NCBI GenBank assembly: GCA_963833885.1
Contig: CAWHZU010000027.1
Span: 124,001 to 188,000 of the forward strand
DNA from: JASHPR01 sp963833885
Lineage (GTDB): Bacteria > Actinomycetota > Actinomycetes > Streptosporangiales > Streptosporangiaceae
Reading direction: 5' to 3'
Length of the DNA stretch: 64,000 nt
Each line of letters begins with the position of its first letter. The stretch's first letter is position 1. Positions 8,185 to 15,805 of this stretch are shown in pieces. The notes below the pieces were generated by a model, which saw nothing but the letters and a program-made list of their open reading frames with translations, ran no database searches and was not told the origin of the DNA. The position numbers and the translations under genes were made by a program.

Positions 8185-9041
8185 CTGAAAGCGGGGCCGC
8201 GCTCGGCCACGAGCTCATCGAGCTTGCACTGGATGACGTCCCGCACATGCTCGGCCAGGCCGGAGACGTCCTGGTCCGGGCCGGCGCCGTTGGTGCCGCT
8301 GCCGTCCGTCGGCACCGGCGGGCAGAACTCGATGATCCAGTTCGACGGCAGCGGGACCGCGCCGATCGGCCCGAGCCACGGGAACAGCGGTGTGACCGGG
8401 AAGTAAGGCAGCCGGAATAGCCGTGCCATGGACCGCGAGTTCCCGATCATCGGGTAGATCTCCTCGGCGCCCACGATCGCGCACGGGATGATCGGCACGC
8501 CGGCCCGCCGGGCGGTCGCCGCGAAGCCGCCGCGGCCGAACCGCTGCAGCCGGTACCGCTCGGAGAACGGCTTGCCGGTCCCCTTGAAGCCCTCCGGAAA
8601 CACGCCGACGAGCTCGCCATGGGCCAGCGCTTCGTCGGCCTCGTGCGGATCCGCCCTGATGTGCCCGCTGCGGCGGGCCAGGTCGGACAGCACCGGCACG
8701 TCGTACACCAGGTCGGCGCTGAGGACGCGCAGATTCCGGTGCCGCGGATGCTCGTCGAACAGGCCGGTCTGCAGCATCAGCGCGTCGAACGGGAGCACAC
8801 CGGAGTGATTGGCCACGACCAAGGCGGCGCCCGTTCCCGGCACGTTCTCGAGGCCGCGCATCTGGACCCGGAACCACTTCCGGTACAGCGGCCGGAACAA
8901 CGGCATGAACACGCTGGCGTGGAATTCCGGGTCGAACCCGGCCTCACTGCCCTCGTGGTCGCCCGCCAGCCGATGCTGGACGAACTCCCCGGCGCCGGTG
9001 ATCCACTTCTGCCAGCCGTCAACAGGCCCAGGCTGGCCCAT
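8181..9041 (-). CDS. Lysophospholipid acyltransferase family protein (PlsC-like)
   Basis: A 286-residue acyltransferase that probably acylates a lysophosphatidic acid-type acceptor at the membrane. ALVVANHSGVLPFDALML carries the NHSxxxxD catalytic motif, VGVFPEGFKGTGKP the FPEG acceptor motif, and VPIIPCAIVG the last family block. The ATG at 9041 is preceded by AAAGGGGA about 10 bases away; the frame stays open further up but is Arg/Gln-rich shadow sequence there. It follows the bS22 gene on the same strand. Confidence 0.85.
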   Translation of the reverse strand: MGQPGPVDGWQKWITGAGEFVQHRLAGDHEGSEAGFDPEFHASVFMPLFRPLYRKWFRVQMRGLENVPGTGAALVVANHSGVLPFDALMLQTGLFDEHPRHRNLRVLSADLVYDVPVLSDLARRSGHIRADPHEADEALAHGELVGVFPEGFKGTGKPFSERYRLQRFGRGGFAATARRAGVPIIPCAIVGAEEIYPMIGNSRSMARLFRLPYFPVTPLFPWLGPIGAVPLPSNWIIEFCPPVPTDGSGTNGAGPDQDVSGLAEHVRDVIQCKLDELVAERGPAFS

Positions 9042-9097
9042 GTGTCTTTGTCCCCTTTCGCCGCCGGGTCGGCGCAGGCCCCCTTCGGCGGGTGTCG

Positions 9098-9196
9098 CTA
9101 CTTCTTGTTCCTGCGCTGGACGCGCGTCTTGCGCAGCAGCTTGCGGTGCTTCTTCTTGGCCATGCGCTTGCGACGCTTCTTGATGACTGAGCCCAC
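9098..9196 (-). CDS. Small basic ribosomal protein bS22 (AURKAIP1/COX24 domain)
   Basis: A 32-residue, strongly basic peptide beginning GSVIKKRRKRMAKKKHRK and continuing LLRKTRVQRRNKK. From memory this is nearly identical to the tiny actinobacterial ribosomal protein (bS22) of mycobacteria and Streptomyces. It starts with GTG at 9196. It is easily missed because of its length; the composition, signature and exact ends make it convincing. It lies between the HTH gene and plsC. Confidence 0.9.
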   Translation of the reverse strand: MGSVIKKRRKRMAKKKHRKLLRKTRVQRRNKK

Positions 9197-9356
9197 GAGA
9201 CCACCCTTGTTCTATGTCCTGGCTTACGGGCATGCACACGCGCACACCCGCCACTGCGCGGGCCGAGCACACGCCAACGCCACAGGGTACCTCGGTTGCG
9301 GCCCCCGCAAGCATCCGGCCGCCCGCCAGGGGCGCCGGATGATGTCGTCCCCGTCC

Positions 9357-9560
9357 TTAGCTCGCTGCGACGAAAGCGTCTCGCAGGTACTGGTTGACCG
9401 CCTGCTCCGGAACCCGGAACGAGCGGCCGACACGGATCGCCTCCAGCTCACCAGAGTGAACAAGGCGGTAGACGGTCATCTTGGACACGCGCATGATCGT
9501 GGCCACTTCGGCCACGGTCAGGAACCTTACGTCGCTGAGCGATGTTGCGTCTGCTGCCAT
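9357..9560 (-). CDS. Excisionase-type helix-turn-helix DNA-binding protein
   Basis: A 67-residue MerR/excisionase-like winged helix: FLTVAEVATIMRVSKMTVYR is the HTH, LVHSGELEAIRVGRSFRV the wing. The ATG at 9560 has AAGAGGG about 8 bases upstream; longer forms of the frame lack homology. Such proteins next to proC are conserved core genes in actinomycetes (recalled), with no firm assigned role here. Despite the fold, nothing nearby indicates a phage or integrase. Confidence 0.85.
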   Translation of the reverse strand: MAADATSLSDVRFLTVAEVATIMRVSKMTVYRLVHSGELEAIRVGRSFRVPEQAVNQYLRDAFVAAS

Positions 9561-9702
9561 TGATAGCCCTCTTCCGGCCCGCTGCGTGCGCCTAGCGATA
9601 TTCAGCGCACCAGTCACGCCCGTCTCCAGCGTAAGTCCTGTACGGAAAAGGGCAACCCCACCGTGGGGGGTCAATTCCACTATGTCACCAAGGCCATTTC
9701 AG

Positions 9703-9771
9703 GGGCGGCGTCAGCCGCTGGCTCAGGGCGGCGTCAGCGGCTGGCTCAGGGCGGCGTCAGCCGCTGGCGAG
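9703..9771. repeat. 23-bp tandem repeat (three copies) at the proC 3' end
   Basis: Copies start at 9703, 9726 and 9749 (GGGCGGCGTCAG-SCGCTGGCTCA). The last copy encodes the final residues and stop of ProC, so the array probably grew by duplication of the gene end, leaving extra in-register copies downstream. No function evident. Confidence 0.8.
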
Positions 9772-10554
9772 CTCGCGGCCCCGGTCCCTCGCCGACTCGA
9801 TCGCCGCCAGGAACGCGGCCCGGACGCCGTGCTTCTCGAGTTCCCTGATCGCGTTGATCGTCGTCCCGCCCGGGGAGGTCACCGCCTCCCGCAGCAGCAC
9901 CGGGTGCTCGCCGGAGTCGCGCAGCATGGTCGCCGCGCCGTACACGGCCTGCTTGACCATCTCCAGCGCGGTCGCGCGCGGCATGCCGAGCAGGATCCCG
10001 GCGTCGACCATCGCCTCCACGAGGAAGTACACGTAGGCCGGCCCGCTGCCAGACAGCGCGGTCGCCGCGTCCTGCTGAGACTCGGGGATCCGCAGCACCT
10101 TGCCGACCGGGCGGAGGAGTTCCTCGGCACGCTTCAGGTGTGCCTGGGTGGCGTGCGAGCCCGGTGAGATCACGCTCATCGCTTCATCGACCAGCGCCGG
10201 GGTGTTCGACATCACCCGGACCACGGGCACGTCGCCGGTCAGGCGGCGCTCGATGAACGACGTGGGGATGCCTGCCGCGATCGAGATCACCAGCTTGTCT
10301 TCGCTCACCGAAGCGGAGATCTCGGCCAGCAGCGCCGCCATGTCCTGCGGCTTGACGCTGATCACGAGGGTCTCCGCGCGCGCTGCCGCCTCGGCGGCGG
10401 TCAGCACCTCGATCCCGTAGGAGTCGCGCAGTTGCGCGGCGCGGTCGCTGCGGCGCGCCGCGGCGACGACTCCGGCCGGAGCCACCACGCCGGACCGCAG
10501 CAGGCCAGATAGCAGCGCCTCGCCCATCTGGCCGGCGCCAAGGACAGCGATCAT
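9757..10554 (-). CDS. proC: Pyrroline-5-carboxylate reductase
   Basis: Last step of proline synthesis, NAD(P)H-dependent. A 265-residue protein with IAVLGAGQMGEALLSGLL (Rossmann start), VISVKPQDM, RVMSNTPALV and the C-terminal block REAVTSPGGTTINAIRELE, all typical. ATG 10554 begins immediately before the nucleotide-binding strand; TAGGCT ends 7 bases upstream with no Shine-Dalgarno, suggesting leaderless initiation. It lies beside a proline dehydrogenase, so proline synthesis and breakdown genes are neighbours. Confidence 0.95.
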   Translation of the reverse strand: MIAVLGAGQMGEALLSGLLRSGVVAPAGVVAAARRSDRAAQLRDSYGIEVLTAAEAAARAETLVISVKPQDMAALLAEISASVSEDKLVISIAAGIPTSFIERRLTGDVPVVRVMSNTPALVDEAMSVISPGSHATQAHLKRAEELLRPVGKVLRIPESQQDAATALSGSGPAYVYFLVEAMVDAGILLGMPRATALEMVKQAVYGAATMLRDSGEHPVLLREAVTSPGGTTINAIRELEKHGVRAAFLAAIESARDRGRELASG

Positions 10555-10618
10555 CCAACGGAGCCTACCGGGATCCCCACCCACCTCCCCATTCCCCCTT
10601 CACGCCTCCCCATCCCCT

Positions 10619-11554
10619 TCACCGGCGCGACGCGAGCGAGCGCAGGAAGAACGCGAGGTTCGCCGGCCGCTCCGCGAGCCGCCGGACCAGGTAGCCGTAC
10701 CAGTCGCTGCCGTAGGGCACGTAGACCCGCACCTGCGCGCCGTCGCGGGCCAGCCGGAGCTGCTCGGCCGGGCGGATGCCGTACAGCATCTGGTACTCGA
10801 AGCTGCCCGGGCGCCGGGCGGCCGCCCTGGCCCGCTGCCCGGCGATGCGGATCAGCCGCGGATCGTGGGTGGCGATCATCGGGTATCCCGGCCCGTCCAT
10901 GAGCACCCGCAGGCAGCGGGCGTAACACCGGTCGACCTCGGCGCGCGCCTGGAACGCGACGTCTCCGGCCGCGCTGTACGCGCCCTTGCACAGCCGGACC
11001 CGCGACCCGGCCACCGCGAGCGCCCGGCAGTCGTCCGGGCTGCGCTGCAGGTACGACTGGATCACGCAGCCTAGGTCGGGGAAGTCGGGCCGGACCTGAG
11101 CCGCGATGCGCAGCGTCGCCTCGATCCTGGTGTGGTCTTCGGCGTCGAGCGTGACCGTCGTGCCGGCCGCGCTGGCCGCCGCGCAGATCCTGGTGATGTT
11201 CTCGCGCGCGGTCTTCTCGCCGTGCTCTGCCAGGTCGAGTCCGACGGCGGTCGGCTTGACCGAGACCTCGGCCGCGCCGCGGCCGGACATGCCGCCCGCG
11301 TCGAGCTGGCCGAGCAGCCGCACGTACTCGTCGGTGACGGCGGCGGCCTGCTCCGGGTCGACGGTGTCCTCGCCGAGGTAGTCCAGGCTGACCAGCAGGC
11401 CGTCATCCAGCAGCCGGCGGGTGACGGCGAGCGCGTCATCGGCGCTATCCCCGGCCACGAACCTGGCCACGACGCCACGGGTCAGCGGGGCCGTGGTGAC
11501 GATCCGGCGAATCTGTTCGCTGGCGGACGCGGCCAGCAGCGCTCGGCGCAGCAC
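10619..11554 (-). CDS. Proline dehydrogenase
   Basis: FAD-dependent oxidation of proline to pyrroline-5-carboxylate. A monofunctional form of 311 residues: VSVKPTAVGLDL, LDAEDHTRIEATL, RLCKGAYSA and the substrate-binding block FEYQMLYGIRP with DGAQVRVYVPYG are present. The GTG at 11554 (LRRALLAASASEQIRRIV) has GGAGG nine bases upstream and aligns with family starts; a GTG seven codons earlier is less likely. The P5C dehydrogenase partner is not in this window. Confidence 0.9.
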   Translation of the reverse strand: MLRRALLAASASEQIRRIVTTAPLTRGVVARFVAGDSADDALAVTRRLLDDGLLVSLDYLGEDTVDPEQAAAVTDEYVRLLGQLDAGGMSGRGAAEVSVKPTAVGLDLAEHGEKTARENITRICAAASAAGTTVTLDAEDHTRIEATLRIAAQVRPDFPDLGCVIQSYLQRSPDDCRALAVAGSRVRLCKGAYSAAGDVAFQARAEVDRCYARCLRVLMDGPGYPMIATHDPRLIRIAGQRARAAARRPGSFEYQMLYGIRPAEQLRLARDGAQVRVYVPYGSDWYGYLVRRLAERPANLAFFLRSLASRR

Positions 11555-11607
11555 GGCGGATAACCTCCCGGGCACGGCGGGAACGGCGTTGTTCCTGCGA
11601 GCCCAGG

Positions 11608-12657
11608 CTACTCGCGTGACCGGATCAGCTTGCCCGGCCCGCGCCGCAGGGTCACGGTCACGTTCGCCCCGGCGTCCGGCGGCACGATCACCTCCTGGGC
11701 GGCCGGGATGCCGTCGGCCAGCAGCGTGGCATCAACCGGGACCGTCCGCTTGACCAGGGCGAGCGCGATCGGGCCGAGCTCATAGTGCCGCGCGGCCGAT
11801 CCGACGAGGCCCACGTCGGCGCCGCCGGCCACGACCGGGTCGCCGTGCGCGGGCAGCCGGTCCTCGCTGCCGTCCAGGTGCAGGAAGACCAGGCGCCGCG
11901 GCGGATGGCCGAGGTTGTGCACCCGCGCGACGGTCTCCTGGCCGCGGTAGCAGCCCTTGTTGAGGTGCACGGCCTCGTCGATCCAGCCCACCTCGTGCGG
12001 GATCGTCCGGTGATCGGTGTCGAGCCCGAACCGCGGCCGGTGCGCGGCGATCCGCAGCGCCTCATAGGCCCAGATGCCCGCGAGCACGGCGCCGCGCTCC
12101 TGCAGCCCGGCGGCGGCCTGCTCGAGCCGGTCCCTGCTGACGATCAGATCCGCCCCGAACGAGTAGGTCGCGGCCACCGCGGCGTCGCCAGCCCAGCCCG
12201 GGCCGACGGCCGGCCCCATGACGGTCAGCACGGCGAACTCGGCCGTGACGTCGGCGGGCTCGACGCGCAGCATGAACCGCATCGACTCGAGGAACTCGAG
12301 CAGCGGCGCCGCCGTGTGCGGCTCGACGTGCGCCCACAGCGCGCTGCCGTCGTCGGTGAGGATCAGGTGGTGCTCGACGTGCCCGTTCGGGCTCAGGATC
12401 AGCGTCTCGGCCGTGCCGCCCGGCTCGAGCTTCTCCAGCGCCTGGGTGCTCAGGCTGTGCAGCCAGGACAGCCGGTCCGCGCCGGTGATCCGGATCACTC
12501 CCCGGTGCGAGCGATCGACCAGGCCGAGCGCGCTGGACAGCGCGCGCTGCTCGGCAAACGGGTCCCCGTAGTGCGCGGCGACCCCGGCGTCCGGCCCGTC
12601 GGCCGGCACCGCACCGGGGGCGGCAAGCAGCGGGCTGTTTTCGTGCGGGCTCTGCAT
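11608..12657 (-). CDS. ygfZ: YgfZ-type folate-binding Fe-S maintenance protein
   Basis: A 349-residue GcvT-like protein; the signature KGCYRGQETVARVHNLG (KGCYxGQE) near residue 237 identifies the YgfZ branch, which supports Fe-S enzymes with tetrahydrofolate, rather than the aminomethyltransferase itself. ATG 12657: TAGCCT sits 6 bases upstream, overlapping the stop of the regulator gene, so a separate leaderless promoter is likely. Confidence 0.9.
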   Translation of the reverse strand: MQSPHENSPLLAAPGAVPADGPDAGVAAHYGDPFAEQRALSSALGLVDRSHRGVIRITGADRLSWLHSLSTQALEKLEPGGTAETLILSPNGHVEHHLILTDDGSALWAHVEPHTAAPLLEFLESMRFMLRVEPADVTAEFAVLTVMGPAVGPGWAGDAAVAATYSFGADLIVSRDRLEQAAAGLQERGAVLAGIWAYEALRIAAHRPRFGLDTDHRTIPHEVGWIDEAVHLNKGCYRGQETVARVHNLGHPPRRLVFLHLDGSEDRLPAHGDPVVAGGADVGLVGSAARHYELGPIALALVKRTVPVDATLLADGIPAAQEVIVPPDAGANVTVTLRRGPGKLIRSRE

Positions 12658-12666
12658 ACCGTCAGG

Positions 12667-13110
12667 CTATGCGGTGTGCGCCGCGCTCGCCTCCGGCAGC
12701 CCGCGGCAGTAGCGGCAGGTGCCGAACACGGTGAGGTGCCCCACGTCGGTCTCGAACCCGTGCTCTTCGTCGAGCGCTTTCACCAGCGGTGACGCGGCCT
12801 CGGGCGCCAGCTCGGTAATCCGGCCGCAGTCGCGGCAGACCAGGTGGACGTGCTGGGCCTCGGCCGCGAGGTGGTAGCGGGGCGCTCCGTGGCCCAGGTG
12901 GGTGTGGCTGACGAGGCCGAGCTGCTCGAGCAGTTCCAGGGTCCGGTAGATCGTGGAGACGTTGACCCCGCTGGCCCGCTGGTGCACCTCGGCGAAGATC
13001 TCCTCCGGAGATGCGTGGTTCAGTCTCGTAACGGCCTCGAGAACGAGCTGACGCTGCGGGGTCACCCGGTAGCCGCTGGCCCGCAGCGCGGCGTCCCACG
13101 TCTGCGACAT
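12667..13110 (-). CDS. Fur-family metalloregulator, Nur-like
   Basis: A 147-residue Fur protein: winged helix with NVSTIYRTLELLEQLGLV, then HTHLGHGAPRYHLAAEAQHVHLVC and two Cys pairs (CRDC, CRYC). The HGAPRYHLA block and overall form resemble the nickel-responsive Nur of Streptomyces more than Fur or Zur; this subgroup call is from memory. ATG 13110 has TAGACT six bases upstream, so probably leaderless. Three 45-46 bp repeats lie immediately upstream and could be its own operators. Confidence 0.85.
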   Translation of the reverse strand: MSQTWDAALRASGYRVTPQRQLVLEAVTRLNHASPEEIFAEVHQRASGVNVSTIYRTLELLEQLGLVSHTHLGHGAPRYHLAAEAQHVHLVCRDCGRITELAPEAASPLVKALDEEHGFETDVGHLTVFGTCRYCRGLPEASAAHTA

Positions 13111-13132
13111 GAACCGAGTCTAGGTGAGCGCA

Positions 13133-13266
13133 CCGATAACGCGCTCGCCTCGATGCCGCTCTGCCAGAGGGGCCTCGCCGATAGCGTGCCTGCCTCCGCG
13201 CCGCGCTGTGCCGGGTGAGCCCGCCGATAACACGCTTGCCTCCACGCGGCGCTCTGACATAGCGTT
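13133..13266. repeat. Three imperfect 45-46 bp direct repeats upstream of the Nur-like gene
   Basis: Each copy opens with CCGATA (13133, 13178, 13224), then a CGC-rich stretch, a GCCTC core and a GCCGCKCTG segment. The third copy carries a plausible -35 box (TTGCCT, 13236-13241). The regular spacing of about 4.3 helical turns between a metalloregulator gene and a divergent promoter suggests multiple operator sites. Confidence 0.7.
13236..13265 (+). promoter_or_regulatory. Predicted promoter for the leader-ORF transcript
   Basis: TTGCCT (13236-13241), an 18-bp spacer and TAGCGT (13260-13265) fit an actinobacterial housekeeping promoter reading rightward. A transcript would begin near 13272, just before the strong ribosome-binding site of the 12-codon ORF. 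Confidence 0.5.
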
Positions 13267-13300
13267 CAGACATACGCGGGAAAGGAGGTGGTCCAACAGT

Positions 13301-13339
13301 ATGCATAGATGTCGGACTCGTGAGGTGGCTGTCAGCTAG
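13301..13339 (+). CDS. Twelve-residue leader ORF (MHRCRTREVAVS)
   Basis: An ATG with an unusually strong ribosome-binding site, AAAGGAGGTGG at 13280-13290, opens a 12-codon frame ending TAG at 13339. A peptide this short with near-consensus initiation and a following hairpin-rich stretch is typical of a regulatory upstream ORF. I do not recognise a family with certainty. No convincing long gene follows on this strand, which is odd for an attenuator. The longer in-frame extension upstream runs through the repeats and is unlikely. Confidence 0.5.
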   Translation: MHRCRTREVAVS

Positions 13340-13825
13340 CCGCCGTCCCGTGTAGCTCTCCTGTTACCAGCAGGGGGCACACCGGCCGCAGGCCGGTCCG
13401 CAAGTGACCGCAGGGTGACGAGCGGGTGCCGGTTCTCAGGTGCCGCAAGGCGGCGGTCGGCTAATACACGGCAGACACCGGACCCCCGGGCTGACCGGCC
13501 TTGTCCAGCCGGTCCCCGCATCGGGTAGCACCTCCGGCCTCGCAGAACGCAGCGAGATTCGTGGCGCGCGACAGCGCGCTCCGGGGCTTGTTGTCGTGAC
13601 GTGATTCAGGCTGGATCCTGGTGTGACCTTGCGGGAGGCGCCCGGGGGCTTTCTTTTCCGGGCCCACAGTCCCGCCCAGCTCGGCTGTTCCAGCAGCCCC
13701 GCCGGGCCCAACGGCCCCGTCGGCCGCAGCAGCCCCGCCCGCCCCCAGAGTCCTGCCTCGGCCCTAGAAGCTCTGCCGGCCCAAAGACGCCCCAGCCAAG
13801 GTCTCCGTTCAGGTATTCGATTTTC
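13340..13825 (+). other. Non-coding, hairpin-rich stretch after the leader ORF
   Basis: About 490 bp without a credible gene on either strand. It contains perfect short hairpins, for example 13381-13397 (ACCGGCC-GCA-GGCCGGT) and 13493-13514 (GACCGGC/GCCGGTC), then a GC-rich block and a short T-rich run near 13650 (GGGGGCTTTCTTTTCC). It could be the body of a small RNA or a long attenuated leader. It lacks the conserved blocks of RNase P RNA and tmRNA. Confidence 0.4.
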
Positions 13826-13972
13826 ATGGAAAAACCCGCTTGCCCGGCCGCTTGTGGCTGCCGGTGCTTCCGGCGGAGCTTTCCCGGCCCGGCGATGGAA
13901 CTCGGGTCGGGCGATGCGTTCCGCGTCGCGTTCGTACAGCCCGGCAGGCCGATCCCGCGGCTCGAGGACTAG
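13826..13972 (+). CDS. Possible small protein, Cys-rich N-terminus
   Basis: A 48-residue frame starting ATG 13826 with CPAACGCRC at residues 6-14 and ending GDAFRVAFVQPGRPIPRLED. The second half (from an internal ATG at 13895) has strongly GC-biased third positions, as in the neighbouring real genes; the first half is less biased, so the true start may be the later ATG. The stop overlaps the convergent nitrobindin gene by 4 bp. No family recognised. Confidence 0.35.
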   Translation: MEKPACPAACGCRCFRRSFPGPAMELGSGDAFRVAFVQPGRPIPRLED

Positions 13973-14472
13973 TCGACGCGCTTGAGCTGCGCGGAGGCGT
14001 GCGGCTGGAGGGGCTGGCCGACCGCGGCCATGTCGTACGCCCAGCCGAGGTCGGTCCCGACCAGGCCGTAGAGCCGACGGCCGGCGGTGACCTCCTTCGC
14101 GGTCGCCGTGCGTATCACGACGTCGGTCGCCATCTCGATCTTGGTGCCGGTCACTTCGCCCAGGTAGATCTCGCTGATCCCGGTCGGGTGCACCAGCAGC
14201 ACTTCCAGCTGGTTCTCCGGCTGCGGCCGCCAGTACCCGGTTTCCGTGGCGAGCGGCCGGCCGATCTGCCCCTCCTCATCGAGCAGCCAGGTGCGGCTCG
14301 TGTAGATCAGGAACGGCTTGCCATTGTGGCTGAAGGTGATCTCCTGCCCGAAATTGGCGCTCTCGATCGTCGGGTAGCCGACCACGCCGGCTCCCTCCCA
14401 GCGGCCGAGCAGGAAATGCAGCGGGGCCAGCGCCTCGTGCTCCGGAGGTGGCTGGTTCAGCGGATCGTTCAT
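13969..14472 (-). CDS. Nitrobindin / FABP-like haem-binding protein
   Basis: A 167-residue beta-barrel of the nitrobindin (DUF1794) family: LHFLLGRWEGAGVVGYPTI carries the family GxWxGxG signature, and the C-terminal segment LGWAYDMAAVGQPLQPHASA ends the barrel. Family members bind ferric haem and can handle nitric oxide or peroxynitrite. ATG 14472 overlaps the stop of a 38-residue membrane-peptide gene as ATGA, so the two are coupled. Confidence 0.85.
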   Translation of the reverse strand: MNDPLNQPPPEHEALAPLHFLLGRWEGAGVVGYPTIESANFGQEITFSHNGKPFLIYTSRTWLLDEEGQIGRPLATETGYWRPQPENQLEVLLVHPTGISEIYLGEVTGTKIEMATDVVIRTATAKEVTAGRRLYGLVGTDLGWAYDMAAVGQPLQPHASAQLKRVD

Positions 14473-14585
14473 CGCTTTCTGCCCGGTGCGCCGATCCGAA
14501 GGAGCCTGACCGCCAGGAGCGCGCAAAGCACCGTTACCGCCGCAAAGGCCGCAACGAGCACGACCCAGCTGAACTCGCCCTGCAT
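14469..14585 (-). CDS. Small single-span membrane protein (38 aa)
   Basis: Reads MQGEFSWVVLVAAFAAVT, continues VLCALLAVRLLRIG and ends with a basic tail (APGRKR). One hydrophobic helix (residues ~7-29) followed by positive charge suggests an N-out/C-in single-pass protein. The stop overlaps the nitrobindin ATG as ATGA, which argues that it is translated and functionally linked to it. Shine-Dalgarno is weak. No family recognised. Confidence 0.6.
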   Translation of the reverse strand: MQGEFSWVVLVAAFAAVTVLCALLAVRLLRIGAPGRKR

Positions 14586-14622
14586 ATCCCGGAGTGTACT
14601 TGCCCGGGATGCCGCGGCCTGG

Positions 14623-15741
14623 TTACCCGGTCGGCGTGGCGAGACGGCAGGCCAGCAGCGCTATGTCGTCGTCGGGTGCGTGGCCCACGTGCCGGACGAT
14701 CTCGTCGCTGAGCCGGTCGACCAGCGCGGAGGGGTCGTGCACGCACCCCAGAAAACGGCATTCTTCGAGCGGAAAGAACTCCCCTGCCTTGTTCCTGGCC
14801 TCGCTGGCCCCGTCGGTGTAGAAGAGAACCTGCTCGCCCGGCACGAATGGAACCGTGACCAGGACTCGCGGCTCGCCAGTGAGGTAACCGAGGCCAAGCG
14901 GCAGGCCGCCCTCGTCCGGGCCGATGAACCGAGGCGAGGAGTCGCCGATGAGCAGGGGCGCGGGATGACCGCAGCTCAGCAGGTCCATTTTGGCCCCGCC
15001 GGCGGGAAGGTCGGCAAGGACAGCGGTCACGAACTGCTCGTCGCCGAACTCGCGAGCCAGGCTGGCCTCGATCCGGTCGACGATTCCGGCCAGGTCGATT
15101 TCTTCGTACGCGGCCTCGCGGAACACGCCGAGCACCACCGCCGCCGACTTCACCGCGGGCAGCCCCTTGCCCTCCACGTCGCCCACGATCAGCCGGACCC
15201 GCTCGGGTGTCACCACGACCTCGTACAGGTCGCCGCCTACCCGGGCTCCAGTGGATGCCGACAGGTAGCGGACCGCCATGGTGACCGACCCGACCTGACC
15301 CGGCACCGGCCGCAGCAGCACCTGCTGCGCGGCCTCGGCGATCAGTCGCACCCGCGTCAGCTCACGGTCGCGGCGCCCGCGGGCCACGCAGGCTATCGCG
15401 CCGACGACCGTGACGCCGATCGTGGCAATGAAGGCCACGTGGGCGGGCCGCATATCTGGGTACATGTCCAGCGCAAGCAGCACGCATTCGGCCAGCGCCA
15501 CCACGCCCGCTGCCAGCGTGTAGTAGAGCCCGCCGACGGCCGCCGCCACCGCCGGGCCGACGATCACCAGCGGCAGCGTGCCCCAGTTGGGGCCGACGAT
15601 AGCCCGCGCAGCACCGGCCGCTGCCATCATCACGAACGGCAGCGCGAGCAGAATCCAATAGCCCTTAGCCCGGATAGCCGGACCACCCCCAACCCGGTCC
15701 TCACATTTCGCGCGACAACACACGGTAACCACCGCGCGCAC
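14623..15741 (-). CDS. Membrane-anchored PP2C (SpoIIE-type) serine phosphatase
   Basis: A 372-residue protein with three to four hydrophobic helices in residues ~25-120 and a SpoIIE-type PP2C domain at ~165-370: GARVGGDLYEVV and RLIVGDVEGKGLPA supply metal-binding acids, FYTDGASEAR and APDDDIALLACR the later motifs. It should dephosphorylate Ser/Thr targets such as anti-anti-sigma factors, but no such partner is adjacent. The first ~25 residues (with CC and C) are doubtful, so the start may be further in. Confidence 0.85.
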   Translation of the reverse strand: MRAVVTVCCRAKCEDRVGGGPAIRAKGYWILLALPFVMMAAAGAARAIVGPNWGTLPLVIVGPAVAAAVGGLYYTLAAGVVALAECVLLALDMYPDMRPAHVAFIATIGVTVVGAIACVARGRRDRELTRVRLIAEAAQQVLLRPVPGQVGSVTMAVRYLSASTGARVGGDLYEVVVTPERVRLIVGDVEGKGLPAVKSAAVVLGVFREAAYEEIDLAGIVDRIEASLAREFGDEQFVTAVLADLPAGGAKMDLLSCGHPAPLLIGDSSPRFIGPDEGGLPLGLGYLTGEPRVLVTVPFVPGEQVLFYTDGASEARNKAGEFFPLEECRFLGCVHDPSALVDRLSDEIVRHVGHAPDDDIALLACRLATPTG

Positions 15742-15805
15742 GCCCGGATACCGGCAAAAGGATTAGTCCGCCCGGCCCATTTACCCGGTCCTGGCAGTCC
15801 GCGGG

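Noticed and set aside
9357..9560. Phage excisionase, as sign of a prophage
   Set aside because: No integrase, attachment repeats or phage genes nearby; flanks are core genes (proC, bS22, plsC), so it is a chromosomal HTH protein.
13124..13300. N-terminal extension of the 12-residue leader ORF
   Set aside because: It runs through the direct repeats and promoter; the strong ribosome-binding site points to ATG 13301.
13340..13825. RNase P RNA or tmRNA in the leader-ORF region
   Set aside because: The conserved RNase P blocks and the tmRNA start and tag sequences are not present.
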